From: Brevibacillus fortis
Lineage (GTDB): Bacteria > Bacillota > Bacilli > Brevibacillales > Brevibacillaceae
DNA: 64,000 bases
Assembly (NCBI RefSeq): GCF_003013395.1
Contig: NZ_PXZM01000020.1
Span: 45,594 to 109,593 of the forward strand
Direction of reading: 5' to 3'
The notes under the pieces were generated by a model, which saw nothing but the letters and a program-made list of their open reading frames with translations, was not told the DNA's origin and searched no databases. How positions within the stretch are numbered: the first letter of the stretch is position 1; each line of letters begins with the position of its first letter. Position numbers and translations under genes: made by a program. Below, piece after piece: positions 33,218-41,916 of the stretch.

Positions 33218-34204
33218 ATGCTCGTATTAAGCCGTGAAAACATTGAACAAATCTACACAATGAAAGATTGCTTGGAAGATGTGGAGCACGTCTTCCGTGA
33301 GCATATGCTGGGAAACGTCACTACTCCTGTTCGTACCGCCATTGACCATCCGAAATACGGAGCAACCAGCCTATACATGCCGTCCTATTTGGAAACGGAC
33401 GATTACGTAGCAGTAAAAATCATCAGCATTTTCCCCGAGAATCACAAGCACGATATCAAAGCACTGCAAAGCGTGATCGTGTTGACTGAAGCGAAGACGG
33501 GACAGCATGTGGCAATGATGGACGCAAGCCTGTTGACGATTATGCGCACAGGTGCAAGCAGTGGCGTTGCAACCAAATACTTGGCAAAAGAAAATGCGAA
33601 AAGCTGCGCTGTATTGGGCTGCGGGGCACAATCCATCGGGCAGATTCAAGCCGTCATGGAAGTCCGTCCGCTGACAAACATTTATCTCTATAACCGTACG
33701 CGAGAGAAAGCGGCCGAAATGAAACAAGCACTACTCTCCCTCTACCCGGAGTGGCAAGGCGAAATCGCGGTCATGAATGATGCCAATGAAGCGGTTGCGA
33801 ATGCCGAAATCGTGATTTGCAGCACCAAGGCTACCAGCCCGTTGTTTGATGGAACACACTTGCGTCCCGGAACGCATATCAATGCCATCGGTGCTTTTCT
33901 CCCCCATATGCAGGAGGTCGACTTGACTACCGTACAAAACAGCAAAGTCGTGGTTGATACATTGGAGGGAGCCCAGCACGAAGCAGGCGATCTGCTCATT
34001 CCGATTGAACGCGGAGAATGGAGCTTCGAACAAATGCATGCGGAGCTAGGAGACATTTTGATTGGGAATAAGCCTGGTCGAGAAAACGAGGAAGAAATCA
34101 CGCTGTACAAATCCGTGGGTGTTGCCTATTTGGACACAGCCGTTGCCAAAACGGTCTATGAACGGGCGAAAGCAAACGGCATGGGAACAGAAATCAGCTT
34201 GTAA
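33218..34204 (+). CDS. Ornithine cyclodeaminase/mu-crystallin family enzyme
   Basis: 328 aa. The family converts ornithine to proline or acts as an imine reductase or alanine/lysine dehydrogenase. Motifs: TPVRTAIDH; DASLLTIMRTGASSGVATKYLA; the Rossmann site CAVLGCGAQSIGQIQAV; NAIGAFLPHMQEVD; and the C-terminal TLYKSVGVAYLDTAVAKTVYERA. I start at ATG 33218 with AAGGAAG 6 bases upstream; an in-frame ATG at 33200 overlaps the transporter stop. It ends at a strong terminator. The partner transporter suggests catabolism of the compound imported by it. Confidence 0.85.
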   Translation: MLVLSRENIEQIYTMKDCLEDVEHVFREHMLGNVTTPVRTAIDHPKYGATSLYMPSYLETDDYVAVKIISIFPENHKHDIKALQSVIVLTEAKTGQHVAMMDASLLTIMRTGASSGVATKYLAKENAKSCAVLGCGAQSIGQIQAVMEVRPLTNIYLYNRTREKAAEMKQALLSLYPEWQGEIAVMNDANEAVANAEIVICSTKATSPLFDGTHLRPGTHINAIGAFLPHMQEVDLTTVQNSKVVVDTLEGAQHEAGDLLIPIERGEWSFEQMHAELGDILIGNKPGRENEEEITLYKSVGVAYLDTAVAKTVYERAKANGMGTEISL

Positions 34205-34219
34205 ATCGCGTCTTATAGA

Positions 34220-34259
34220 AAAACAGCCGCCACCCCACCCGGGATTTGGCGGCTGTTTT
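34220..34259. terminator. Terminator after the OCD-family gene
   Basis: AACAGCCGCCA / TGGCGGCTGTT (34222-34232, 34247-34257), an 11-bp perfect stem with a 14-base loop. It also serves the convergent CheY-like gene (AAAAA on the left). Confidence 0.9.
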
Positions 34260-34271
34260 GCCTTTTCCTGT

Positions 34272-34625
34272 TTACAAAAGTCGTGCGATTGCATCGAGAA
34301 TCTGCTCTTTTTGAAAAGGCTTCACGACGAAATCACTCGCTCCTGTTTTCATCGCTTCCAGCACTTTCTGCCGGTGCCCGACTGCCGAGCAGATCAAAAT
34401 TTTGGCATCTCGGTCAAAATCCAAGATGTGACGCATGGCTTCAATCCCGTGCATGTGCGGCATAGTAATATCCATCGTAACAATGTCTGGCTTGAGCTCC
34501 TTGTATTTTTCAATTGCCTCCAAGCCATTGCTCGCTTCTCCACAAACCTCATGTTGCTCGCCTAACATATCCTTGAGCACCCTTCTCGTGAAGGCTGCGT
34601 CATCTACTATCAGCAATCGGGCCAT
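34272..34625 (-). CDS. Single-domain CheY-like response regulator
   Basis: 117 aa, receiver domain only. Acidic pocket D8-D9, phospho-acceptor D52 (VTMDITMPHMHG), S80 in CSAVGH, and K102 (VVKPF) are all in place, so it should be active. It has no output domain. No chemotaxis gene lies nearby, but a sensor kinase (36125-37945) is 1.5 kb away on the other strand and could be a partner. It may instead act as a diffusible phosphate carrier like Spo0F. Single gene. Confidence 0.9.
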   Translation of the reverse strand: MARLLIVDDAAFTRRVLKDMLGEQHEVCGEASNGLEAIEKYKELKPDIVTMDITMPHMHGIEAMRHILDFDRDAKILICSAVGHRQKVLEAMKTGASDFVVKPFQKEQILDAIARLL

Positions 34626-34744
34626 GCAGTCTTATCCCCTCGCATCTCGCTTGCTATTCTACTTCCTACTTTTGCAGAAATCGCAAGCCTTGTCCACGAG
34701 AGAAAATGACTTCTTTTGTCGAATAGCGCAAAATCCGATCGGCA

Positions 34745-34936
34745 TTATGAAATAAATCCGATTCGCTCGCTGCTCTCTTTCGTACTGTTGTCGCTGTCGG
34801 ATTCGGCTGTCCCGCTCGACGCTAGAGGGCTATCTGGTTTCGGGTGTGGAGTGGTCTCTCCAATCTCCGGTCGATCGACCTGTGTTACCTCATCAGGAAT
34901 ATGAATCTGGGGGATTTCCACCATATCGTTTTCCAT
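34745..34936 (-). CDS. Small acidic disordered protein
   Basis: 63 aa from the ATG at 34936 with GGGAGG upstream. Not recognised. It reads as one disordered polar chain, rich in Pro/Glu/Ser/Thr (EIPQIHIPDEVTQVDRPEIG, then PHPKPDSPLASSG and SDSDNSTKES). There is no hydrophobic core, so it may be a spore or stress filler protein or a non-functional reading frame. Evidence is the ribosome binding site and length only. Confidence 0.4.
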   Translation of the reverse strand: MENDMVEIPQIHIPDEVTQVDRPEIGETTPHPKPDSPLASSGTAESDSDNSTKESSERIGFIS

Positions 34937-35108
34937 CGCGTGTACGCCTCCCTTCTGTTCCCTATTGGCAGGAGGATAGGTTCTCCATACGATTAGCCTG
35001 TCCGTATCCCTTTTTTCCATGCACAACCTTCTGAGAACCGATATAATAGGCATGACATGTATCTATATTTTCAAGTGGATTATGCTTTTTTCTATGGAGG
35101 AATCCCGC

Positions 35109-36119
35109 ATGCCAAAGCTGCTGCCATTTCCCGTCTTATTTACCGGTTTAGTAGTCGGGCTGCTTCTGCTCATTACCAGTCAGTTCGTTACCAGCCTGAA
35201 ACATCTCGATAAAGTCATAAATAAAAGCAGCCATTCTTCTGACAAAGTGCGTGTCGCCCTGTTATTGGAGGGCCCCACTTACGATCAGGGCTGGAACAGC
35301 AGTGCACTGGAGAGCATGACAGAACTGCAAAAAAGATATAACTTTTCACTCGAAATCGCCAACAATATAAAACCGGAGCAAATCACGAAGGTGGCTGAGA
35401 AATATGCAGCCAATGACTATGATCTCATACTCGGTCATGGCCTCATCTTCTCTGATCCTTTTACAGAAGTGGCACAGCGCTATCCGAAATCACACTTTGT
35501 TTCCTTTAACGGTGAGGCTCCGCATCCGAATCAGACGACTATTCGTTACGATATGAAGCCTGCCGGCAAGCTCGTAGGTATTCTTGCGGCGAAAATGTCT
35601 AAATCGGATAAAGTCGGATACATCATGGTGGACAAGCCCACAGAATTCACTCAAGTAGAAGGCTTTATCGAGGGAGTGAAAAAGGCATCGCCCCAAACGT
35701 CTGTGATCGTGGGAAAAGTTCCTGATTTCAATGATATTGAGGGAGCCGTTCTCACGACTCGCGACATGATTTCACAGGGTGTGGATGTCATCTACACCAC
35801 AGGCGACAGCTTCAATCTCGAAGTGATTACGGAAGCGCAACGCTCAAAAGTATTCACCATCGGATATATTGCCGATCAACGCTACATCGCTCCAGAATAC
35901 GTGCTGGCCTCCATGATGCAGGATGTTCGTCAATGCTACCGCATCATCATGGAAGAGTTCATTCAGGGGGAGCTCCCTAATGGAAAGGTTATGTACGGAC
36001 TTGCCGAAGGAGTCAACCAGCTCAGTCAATTCGGTCACATGGTACCAACAGATGTACGTGAAGATTTAGAACGGGAACTGAAAAATCTCATTCCTTCCCG
36101 TGGCTCGTATGGAGGTTAA
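35109..36119 (+). CDS. Membrane-anchored BMP-family substrate-binding protein (Med-like)
   Basis: 336 aa. One N-terminal hydrophobic segment (LFTGLVVGLLLLITSQFV) has no lipobox Cys, so it stays as a membrane anchor. The extracellular part has the BMP/PnrA fold: VRVALLLEGPTYDQGWNSSALESMTELQKRY, NDYDLILGHGLIFSDPFTEVAQRYPKSHFVSFN, and AAKMSKSDKVGYIMV. B. subtilis Med is of this type. No ABC transporter genes follow; instead a sensor kinase gene starts 5 bases after the stop. The pair is probably a sensor in which this protein reads a nucleoside-like ligand. ATG 35109 with GGAGG. Confidence 0.85.
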   Translation: MPKLLPFPVLFTGLVVGLLLLITSQFVTSLKHLDKVINKSSHSSDKVRVALLLEGPTYDQGWNSSALESMTELQKRYNFSLEIANNIKPEQITKVAEKYAANDYDLILGHGLIFSDPFTEVAQRYPKSHFVSFNGEAPHPNQTTIRYDMKPAGKLVGILAAKMSKSDKVGYIMVDKPTEFTQVEGFIEGVKKASPQTSVIVGKVPDFNDIEGAVLTTRDMISQGVDVIYTTGDSFNLEVITEAQRSKVFTIGYIADQRYIAPEYVLASMMQDVRQCYRIIMEEFIQGELPNGKVMYGLAEGVNQLSQFGHMVPTDVREDLERELKNLIPSRGSYGG

Positions 36120-36124
36120 TCAGC

Positions 36125-37945
36125 ATGCCCCTTTTCAGCAATCTCGGATTTCAGAAAAAAATCATGCTCAGCTATCTCGTAATGATGCTTCTCATCGGTT
36201 GCGTGACGACCCTGTTCAGCTATCAAATGACCAAGGTCACCTCTGATGAAGTGTATTTGACGCAAAACCTCTTGCCGCAGACGAGCGCCTTACTAGAAGT
36301 CAAAAACCAGATATACACCAAGACGTATGCGCTAAACATGTATACCTCGACACGAGACGAGTCTTACCTGGATCAGTACTATACGAATCTGATTGATACG
36401 GCTCGCTTCTCCTCGCTTCCCAAAACGGAGGCGAACAGCGGATTGTTTTCCATTATTGAATCCATCTCAAAACTGGACTTTATCTTTTTGAACAAAATCA
36501 ATCCGCTGCTGCAAGCAGGGAATGTTCCAGCCGTCAGCTATGTACTAGACAACGAAGTAAAGCCCTTGCTCGATCGATTGGATCGGGATCTCTCTTTCTC
36601 ACTCAATCAGCTGGAGTATCAGACAAACAAAGAGTTTCAGAATTCGAATGAGAGCATCAAAGTCTCGTTGATCCTGACTTATTCGGTTTCCGTAGCCTCT
36701 ATTTTGTTTGGTCTGTTCTGTACGTTTTACTTCCGCAATGAGCTGTTGCGCCCGATCCAGTCCCTGATGCAGCAAGCACGTGAAGTATCGAAAGGAACAT
36801 TCGGTCAGCAAATCGTCTATACCCATCAAGATGAATTCCTTGAGCTGGCGCAGGAATTCAACAAAATGTCGAGCAGCATCGCCAATCTATTCGCACAAGA
36901 TGAAAGGCAACGGCAAATTTTGACCGAAGAAAAAAACATCCGGGAGCAAATCTTAAATTCTCTGCCTGTTGGGATTATTACCCGTTCCTATGCGACAGTC
37001 GGTCTTCATGTAAACCAGCTGGCACAGCATTTGGTCAAGCTCGACGATCACGGCTACCCCGTGTCCAAGGATTCCTTTGATGCATCCACATGCAATCAGC
37101 CGACTCCCTGGTTCGTCAATCGCAAAATGACCTTGTACAAAAAAGACGACACACCATTTATTGCCTTGGTCTCCTACATTCCTTTGCACAATCATCACCA
37201 CGATCAGGAAACCGGGTGGATGGTCGCCTTCTTGGACATTACGGAGCAGGAGCAAATTCAAGAGTACTTGAATCAGTCCGAGAAGCTGGCCATGGTCGGT
37301 CAGCTGGCAGCAGGAGCCGCTCATGAGATCCGCAATCCGCTAACGGTCATCTACGGCTTTATCCAGCTATTGGAGCAACGCTTATCGAATCAAGAGCGCG
37401 ACTTGTATTACTTGCCCTTAATCTTGCAGGAAATTGAACGGGTCAACCGCATCGTGACAGAGTTGTTGATGCTGTCCAAACCGTCCAAGCCCGATTATCG
37501 CGAGGTTGCGCTAGCCGGTGTCGTTCATTCGATTCTTCCCTTGATGAAAGCCGAGGCCATGCTGCATGGAATAGAAATCGTAGATCGCTGTGATCAAAGC
37601 GTTCGTATTCACGTCGATGTCGAGCAATTAAAGCAAATCCTGTTAAATTTAATGAAAAACAGCATTGAAGCCATGAAAGACGGCGGCGTTCTCTCCATTG
37701 AAAGCCGCCTGGACGATCAAGCTGTCCATATTCATGTCAGAGACACGGGAGAAGGCATTTCCCAAGAGTATCTCGTGCGTATATTCGATCCGTTCTTCTC
37801 CTTAAAAGAGGATGGGACAGGATTGGGACTGCCGATCTCGCGACGAATGGTCGAAAACCACGGTGGGGAGCTGCACGTAAACAGTAAGCTGGGGAAAGGC
37901 ACGGAAATCATCATCTCGCTGCCGCTTATACCCAAAGAAGATTAG
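36125..37945 (+). CDS. Membrane sensor histidine kinase (HAMP-HisKA-HATPase)
   Basis: 606 aa. A first membrane segment (residues ~13-33) is followed by an extracellular helical domain with TLRD-like repeats and a second segment (residues ~180-200). Then come a HAMP region (RNELLRPIQSLMQQAREVSKG), a PAS-like middle, the H-box AAGAAHEIRNPLTVIYGF with phospho-acceptor H400, the N-box LLNLMKNSIEAMKDGG, G1 RDTGEGIS and G2 GTGLGLPISRRMV. It is in an operon with a BMP-type binding protein. No response regulator gene adjoins; the KinB-like layout would allow it to feed Spo0F or the lone CheY-like protein. Confidence 0.92.
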   Translation: MPLFSNLGFQKKIMLSYLVMMLLIGCVTTLFSYQMTKVTSDEVYLTQNLLPQTSALLEVKNQIYTKTYALNMYTSTRDESYLDQYYTNLIDTARFSSLPKTEANSGLFSIIESISKLDFIFLNKINPLLQAGNVPAVSYVLDNEVKPLLDRLDRDLSFSLNQLEYQTNKEFQNSNESIKVSLILTYSVSVASILFGLFCTFYFRNELLRPIQSLMQQAREVSKGTFGQQIVYTHQDEFLELAQEFNKMSSSIANLFAQDERQRQILTEEKNIREQILNSLPVGIITRSYATVGLHVNQLAQHLVKLDDHGYPVSKDSFDASTCNQPTPWFVNRKMTLYKKDDTPFIALVSYIPLHNHHHDQETGWMVAFLDITEQEQIQEYLNQSEKLAMVGQLAAGAAHEIRNPLTVIYGFIQLLEQRLSNQERDLYYLPLILQEIERVNRIVTELLMLSKPSKPDYREVALAGVVHSILPLMKAEAMLHGIEIVDRCDQSVRIHVDVEQLKQILLNLMKNSIEAMKDGGVLSIESRLDDQAVHIHVRDTGEGISQEYLVRIFDPFFSLKEDGTGLGLPISRRMVENHGGELHVNSKLGKGTEIIISLPLIPKED

Positions 37946-38742
37946 GCTTGCGCATCCAACCAAGCGAACATTTTACGTGTATACATCTCGATCTCATCTC
38001 CGACAAACAGATGGCTGGCCCCTTGCGCCAGCCATTTTTCATGCGATTTGCCTGCCCGCGTCAGCGTATCTGCCAATTTATGAGCATGCTCCACTCCCAC
38101 ATTCTCATCTTCCGTTCCATGTATGATCAGCACGGGGCAAGAAATCTCGTCAATCCGATACAAAGGCGTTCGATCGCGGTAGGCATCCTCCTGCTTGCGC
38201 GGGTGACCGATGATTCTGCGCAGCATCCTTCTCAAATCAACCCGCTCCTCGTAGGTCAAAAACATGTCGCTGACGCCACTCCATACGACGCAAGACAGCA
38301 CACCCTTGCACTCCATTGCAGCAAACAAGGCCATGACGCCGCCACGTGAAAAGCCGTAAACACTGATTCGCCCCTTGTCCACCTTCTCCAGGCTGCGAAG
38401 CAATTCGAATGCGGCAAACACATCATGCCTGTCTGCCCCTCCGAATTCATCCCTTCCCTCTCCGCCTTCGTTGCCACGGTAATGAGGAGCCAGGACCACG
38501 TAGCCAAATGCAGCCATCTGACTGATTCTCTCGGGTCTGACGCGTCCTACTCCTTTAATCCCACCTCGGCAATACAGGAGAGCCGGCAGACTTGCTCCCT
38601 CCTGAAAATAGGCTTCTGGTACAGCCAATGCAGCTTTTACCAGCAAGTCTTGACTGTAGTAGCTGACGGTATAGAGCCGCACTCCTGGATGGACTGTCTC
38701 CTCAGGTGTACATGTGACAAATGGTGAAATATCTAGCTGCAT
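37942..38742 (-). CDS. Alpha/beta hydrolase of the prolyl-oligopeptidase/dienelactone group
   Basis: 266 aa from the ATG at 38742. Catalytic triad candidates are S132 in GFSRGG, D212 in HGTEDENV, and H244 in GASHLF. The oxyanion region is YCRGG, and APHYRGNEGGEG is typical of the acyl-aminoacyl-peptidase-like branch. The longer in-frame start overlaps the upstream LysR gene. The stop codon overlaps the convergent sensor kinase by 4 bases. Substrate unknown. Confidence 0.8.
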   Translation of the reverse strand: MQLDISPFVTCTPEETVHPGVRLYTVSYYSQDLLVKAALAVPEAYFQEGASLPALLYCRGGIKGVGRVRPERISQMAAFGYVVLAPHYRGNEGGEGRDEFGGADRHDVFAAFELLRSLEKVDKGRISVYGFSRGGVMALFAAMECKGVLSCVVWSGVSDMFLTYEERVDLRRMLRRIIGHPRKQEDAYRDRTPLYRIDEISCPVLIIHGTEDENVGVEHAHKLADTLTRAGKSHEKWLAQGASHLFVGDEIEMYTRKMFAWLDAQA

Positions 38743-38747
38743 CCTGC

Positions 38748-39635
38748 TCACGATTCCTCTCTCTGTGATCTCGTAATCGTATCCACAAGCGTCACCATCG
38801 AAGGTGATAGCCATTTCTTTTTATGATAAATAAGCTGAATGGTAAAAGGCGGTTTATCCGACTGGAACGGGATGGCTGTCAGCGCCCCTTCTGCGAGCTC
38901 TCTTTTGACCGCCATGAGCGGCAGCAAAGCCACCCCCAAACCACAGCGCACGCATTGCTTGATCGCTTCCGGATTGCTGAACTGGCAGGCGATTCGCTGC
39001 GTCATCCCCGCCTCTCCAATGGCCTCCAGTAGCATGCCCCGATACGTACAGCCTTCTTCGGTCAATACAAGCGGCTCCCCGCACAGATCATGAACAGTGA
39101 GTGCAGTTGCTGTTGCGAATCGATGTCCTGGTGGCATGATGATCACCAATTCTTCCTCGCAAATGACGTGGGTAATCAGCTCAGGGTCTGTACAAGGTCG
39201 GTCGAAAATGATCCCAAAATCGAGATAACCATCCCTGATCTGTTGCACAATTTCTGCTTCCCCAGCCGTCCGCAATACTAAATCGACCTGAGGATATTGC
39301 TGACAAAAAGCCTGCAAATACGGTGGCAGAAAGAACGCCGCCAATGTATCGATCGTTCCAATGGCAATGGGACCTGTTGTCTGTTGCTTGATCACTTCTT
39401 TAGATTCCCCATACAGACGAATCAATTCCCGAGCGTACGGTAGCAAGGCTTCACCTGCCTGCGTCAGTCGCAGCTTGCGTCCGAATCTTTCAAACAGCGG
39501 CGCTCCATACGACTGCTCCAGCTTTTGCATTTGTGCGGTTACCGTCGGCTGAGCATAGCCCAGTTCTTCTGCTGCCCGTGTAAAGCTCCCATACCGGGCT
39601 ACTTCGCGAAATGTATGTAAATAGACTAGCTCCAT
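38748..39635 (-). CDS. LysR-family regulator
   Basis: 295 aa. An N-terminal winged helix (MELVYLHTFREVARYGSFTRAAEELGYAQPTVTAQMQKLEQSYGAPLFERFGRKLRLT) is followed by a periplasmic-binding-type effector domain (GPIAIGTIDTLAAFFLPPYL). ATG 39635 with GGGAGGAAG. It is divergent from the rhodanese-type gene, with a T-N11-A palindrome between, so it probably controls it. The hydrolase follows in the same direction 5 bases later. Confidence 0.92.
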   Translation of the reverse strand: MELVYLHTFREVARYGSFTRAAEELGYAQPTVTAQMQKLEQSYGAPLFERFGRKLRLTQAGEALLPYARELIRLYGESKEVIKQQTTGPIAIGTIDTLAAFFLPPYLQAFCQQYPQVDLVLRTAGEAEIVQQIRDGYLDFGIIFDRPCTDPELITHVICEEELVIIMPPGHRFATATALTVHDLCGEPLVLTEEGCTYRGMLLEAIGEAGMTQRIACQFSNPEAIKQCVRCGLGVALLPLMAVKRELAEGALTAIPFQSDKPPFTIQLIYHKKKWLSPSMVTLVDTITRSQREES

Positions 39636-39675
39636 CCCGCTTCCTCCCATAGAAATCAGTAATGACATTCATTAA

Positions 39676-39692
39676 ATAGTATAGATAACTAT
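39676..39692. promoter_or_regulatory. LysR-type operator candidate
   Basis: ATAGT-N7-ACTAT, an inverted repeat of the T-N11-A class, 40 bases upstream of the lysR-type gene and 62 bases upstream of the divergent rhodanese gene. Confidence 0.55.
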
Positions 39693-39753
39693 GATAATTG
39701 CTTCAATGCTATGCTTGGTACATAACCATCACACGTAACGAGGAGGATTTGAT

Positions 39754-40143
39754 ATGTCCCTTGTTTTGCAAACACCCGCCGCGTCACCTGAAGTATCACG
39801 CGCTCATTTTCTCGACAAGCTTTCTCTTGAGACAGATGTCGCAGATGTATGGAATGACATGCAAAACGGTGTAGAAGGCTTCTACCTCCTGGATGCCCGC
39901 AGCGAAAAAGCGTATCGGGATGGGCATGTTCCCGGAGCCCTGAATCTCCCCCATGCGCTGATTTCGGCTGAAACGACGGCTGCTCTGGACCCTACCAAGC
40001 TCATGGTCGTCTACTGCTGGGGTCCCAACTGCAACGGTGCTGCAAAGGCGTGCGCGAAACTGGCCGCTCTCGGCTTTCGAGTAAAAGAAATGCTCGGCGG
40101 GTTTGAATACTGGCTAAAAGAAGGAAATCCACTGGAACACTAG
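39754..40143 (+). CDS. Rhodanese-like domain protein
   Basis: 129 aa, single rhodanese domain: FYLLDARSEKAYRDGHVPGALNLPHALIS in the first half, and VYCWGPNCNGAAKACAKLAALGFRVKEMLGGFEYWLKEG with the active-site Cys in YCWGPNCNG (C88 or C93). Such proteins move sulfane sulfur or act as redox sensors; the CWGPNCN loop is longer than the classical CxxGxR. ATG with AGGAGGA. It is divergent from a LysR regulator. Confidence 0.88.
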   Translation: MSLVLQTPAASPEVSRAHFLDKLSLETDVADVWNDMQNGVEGFYLLDARSEKAYRDGHVPGALNLPHALISAETTAALDPTKLMVVYCWGPNCNGAAKACAKLAALGFRVKEMLGGFEYWLKEGNPLEH

Positions 40144-40147
40144 ACGC

Positions 40148-40177
40148 AAAAAAGGACGGGAATTATCCCGTCCTTTT
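40148..40177. terminator. Bidirectional terminator
   Basis: GGACGGGA / TCCCGTCC (40154-40161, 40166-40173), perfect 8-bp stem with a 4-base loop, six A before and four T after. Shared by the rhodanese gene and the convergent S1-domain gene. Confidence 0.92.
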
Positions 40178-40193
40178 CACGTTATCGCAAGGC

Positions 40194-40607
40194 TTAGTAG
40201 CCGCGTTTTGCGTTCTTTTTGTTGATTGTCGCAAGGTTCTCTTCGCTGTGCTTCATCCATTTTTTCATCTTATCTTCGAAAGAAGCTCCGCTTTCTCGTT
40301 TTGCATTCCCTCCGCGGTCGCCTCCACGATATCCACCACCACGGCGTTCTTCACGTTCCGGACGCTCAGGCGCTGGGAGTGCTGCGCGAACCGAAAGCGA
40401 GATTTTACCTGCATCATCAATGGAGAGTACTTTTACCTTTACTTGTGCCCCCACGGTAAAGTGATCATTGATATCCTTAACAAAACCGTTTGCTACTTGG
40501 GAAATGTGGACCAGCCCCTGCTCGGTTTCGCTGACTGCTACGAACATCCCAAACGGTTTAATCGCTGTCACTTTTCCTTCGATGATGCTTCCCACTTGTA
40601 CTGCCAT
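40194..40607 (-). CDS. S1-domain RNA-binding protein, GSP13/YugI type
   Basis: 137 aa. Residues 1-72 form one S1 domain: VGSIIEGKVTAIKPFGMFVAVSETEQGLVHISQVANGFVKDINDHFTVGAQVKVKVLSID, continuing KISLSVRA. A basic, Gly/Arg-rich tail (RGGGYRGGDRGGN) and a helical end (FEDKMKKWMKHSEENLATINKK) follow. The B. subtilis YugI/GSP13 and CvfD proteins have the same domain and a KMKKxxK tail; they are stress-linked translation regulators. Single gene. ATG after AAGGAGTG. Confidence 0.88.
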   Translation of the reverse strand: MAVQVGSIIEGKVTAIKPFGMFVAVSETEQGLVHISQVANGFVKDINDHFTVGAQVKVKVLSIDDAGKISLSVRAALPAPERPEREERRGGGYRGGDRGGNAKRESGASFEDKMKKWMKHSEENLATINKKNAKRGY

Positions 40608-40700
40608 CCAGTTTGCACTCCTTTTATTTTTTCAGAAAAATGGTGAGAACCTCAAACCAGAAGCCTCATTCTCTTAGTATAGCAGAGAAATTCCAATACT

Positions 40701-40722
40701 GAAAAGCCTATTCTTTCTAGGC
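40701..40722 (-). terminator. Terminator of ackA
   Basis: GCCTA / TAGGC (40706-40710, 40718-40722), 7-base loop. On the minus strand TTTTC follows. It lies 12 bases past the ackA stop. Confidence 0.65.
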
Positions 40723-40734
40723 GCTTACTCCAAA

Positions 40735-41853
40735 CTATTTATGGCCTAGTTCGAAAGCATCCATCGCCATAACGAGTTCTTCATTTGTCGGGATTACCAT
40801 TACCTTAACTGGAGAGTACTTCGTGCTAATAAATGCCTCGCCTTTGCTTGTGCGATTTACCTCACGATCAAGGTTGACGCCAGCATATTCCAGACCAGAG
40901 CAAACCAGTTCGCGCACGGCAGAACTGTTTTCTCCAACACCAGCTGTAAAGATAATGCCGTCGACTCCGTTCAGTCGCGCGAGGTACAGTCCCACATGCT
41001 TATGCAAAATCGTGGTAAACAATTCCAGTGCAAGCTTACTGCGATGATGTCCCTCTTCTGCTTTTTTCATAACGTCACGCAAATCATTGGATACACCTGA
41101 TACGCCCATCAGTCCGCTATTGTTATTCAAAATCTTAATAGCGCCCGCCGTGTCGGTCTTTTCAATTTCCTCGATATACGGGATGATACCTGGATCAATG
41201 TTTCCGCTGCGTGTACCCATGGACAGACCAGCTAACGGCGTCATTCCCATCGACGTGTCAAACGATTCACCATTTCGGATCGCAGTAATACTTACCCCGC
41301 TCCCAATATGGCAGCTGATCAGACGGAGCTGCTCTTTCGGGCGACCCATCATTTCTGCTGCACGTCCCATTACATAGCGGTGAGACGTTCCATGGAAACC
41401 GTATTTGCGAATTCCGTATTGCTCGTAGTACTCATAAGGCAGTGCGTACAAATACGAAGATGGTGGCATTGTTTGGTGGAACGCTGTATCGAAAACAGCT
41501 ACGTGAATCAAATCTGGAAACAGACTTTGAGCAACTTCAATCCCGGTCAGGTTAATGGGGTTATGAAGCGGGGCGAAACGGGACAGATTACGAATTTCGT
41601 CTTTTACTTGGTCATTGACAATAACGGACTGCTTGAATGCTTCCCCGCCGTGGACAACACGATGGGAAACGATATCTATCGAATATTGTTTGAGGGATTC
41701 AAACACTCCCCGAATAGTATCTTCATATTGATCACGCTGGATTTGCTCCAAATAATCATGCGCAATCAATGTTTTGGAAGGCATTTCATACAGCTTGTAC
41801 TTCACAGAAGAACTTCCGCAATTCAGTACAAGGACATTCTTTTTTTCTAACAC
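40735..41853 (-). CDS. ackA: Acetate kinase-type enzyme with divergent phosphate loop
   Basis: 372 aa, shorter than the usual ~395-400. It interconverts acetate and acetyl-phosphate. Conserved parts: VLNCGSSSVKYKL, VSHRVVHGGEAF, PLHNPINLTGIE, AVFDTAFHQTMPPSSYLYALP, YGFHGTSHRYV, GMTPLAGLSMGTRSGNIDP, SGLMGVSGVSNDLRDV, and FTAGVGENSSAVRE. The HLGNG phosphate-binding loop reads HIGSG (Asn to Ser), a non-conservative change. GTG start with a GGAG about 13 bases upstream. Butyrate or propionate kinase activity is not excluded. Confidence 0.8.
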   Translation of the reverse strand: MLEKKNVLVLNCGSSSVKYKLYEMPSKTLIAHDYLEQIQRDQYEDTIRGVFESLKQYSIDIVSHRVVHGGEAFKQSVIVNDQVKDEIRNLSRFAPLHNPINLTGIEVAQSLFPDLIHVAVFDTAFHQTMPPSSYLYALPYEYYEQYGIRKYGFHGTSHRYVMGRAAEMMGRPKEQLRLISCHIGSGVSITAIRNGESFDTSMGMTPLAGLSMGTRSGNIDPGIIPYIEEIEKTDTAGAIKILNNNSGLMGVSGVSNDLRDVMKKAEEGHHRSKLALELFTTILHKHVGLYLARLNGVDGIIFTAGVGENSSAVRELVCSGLEYAGVNLDREVNRTSKGEAFISTKYSPVKVMVIPTNEELVMAMDAFELGHK

Positions 41854-41916
41854 GATCTAATCCACTCTCCAATCATTCAATCACAGCCTTCTCTCCTCAT
41901 AGGATGGATAGGCTTC

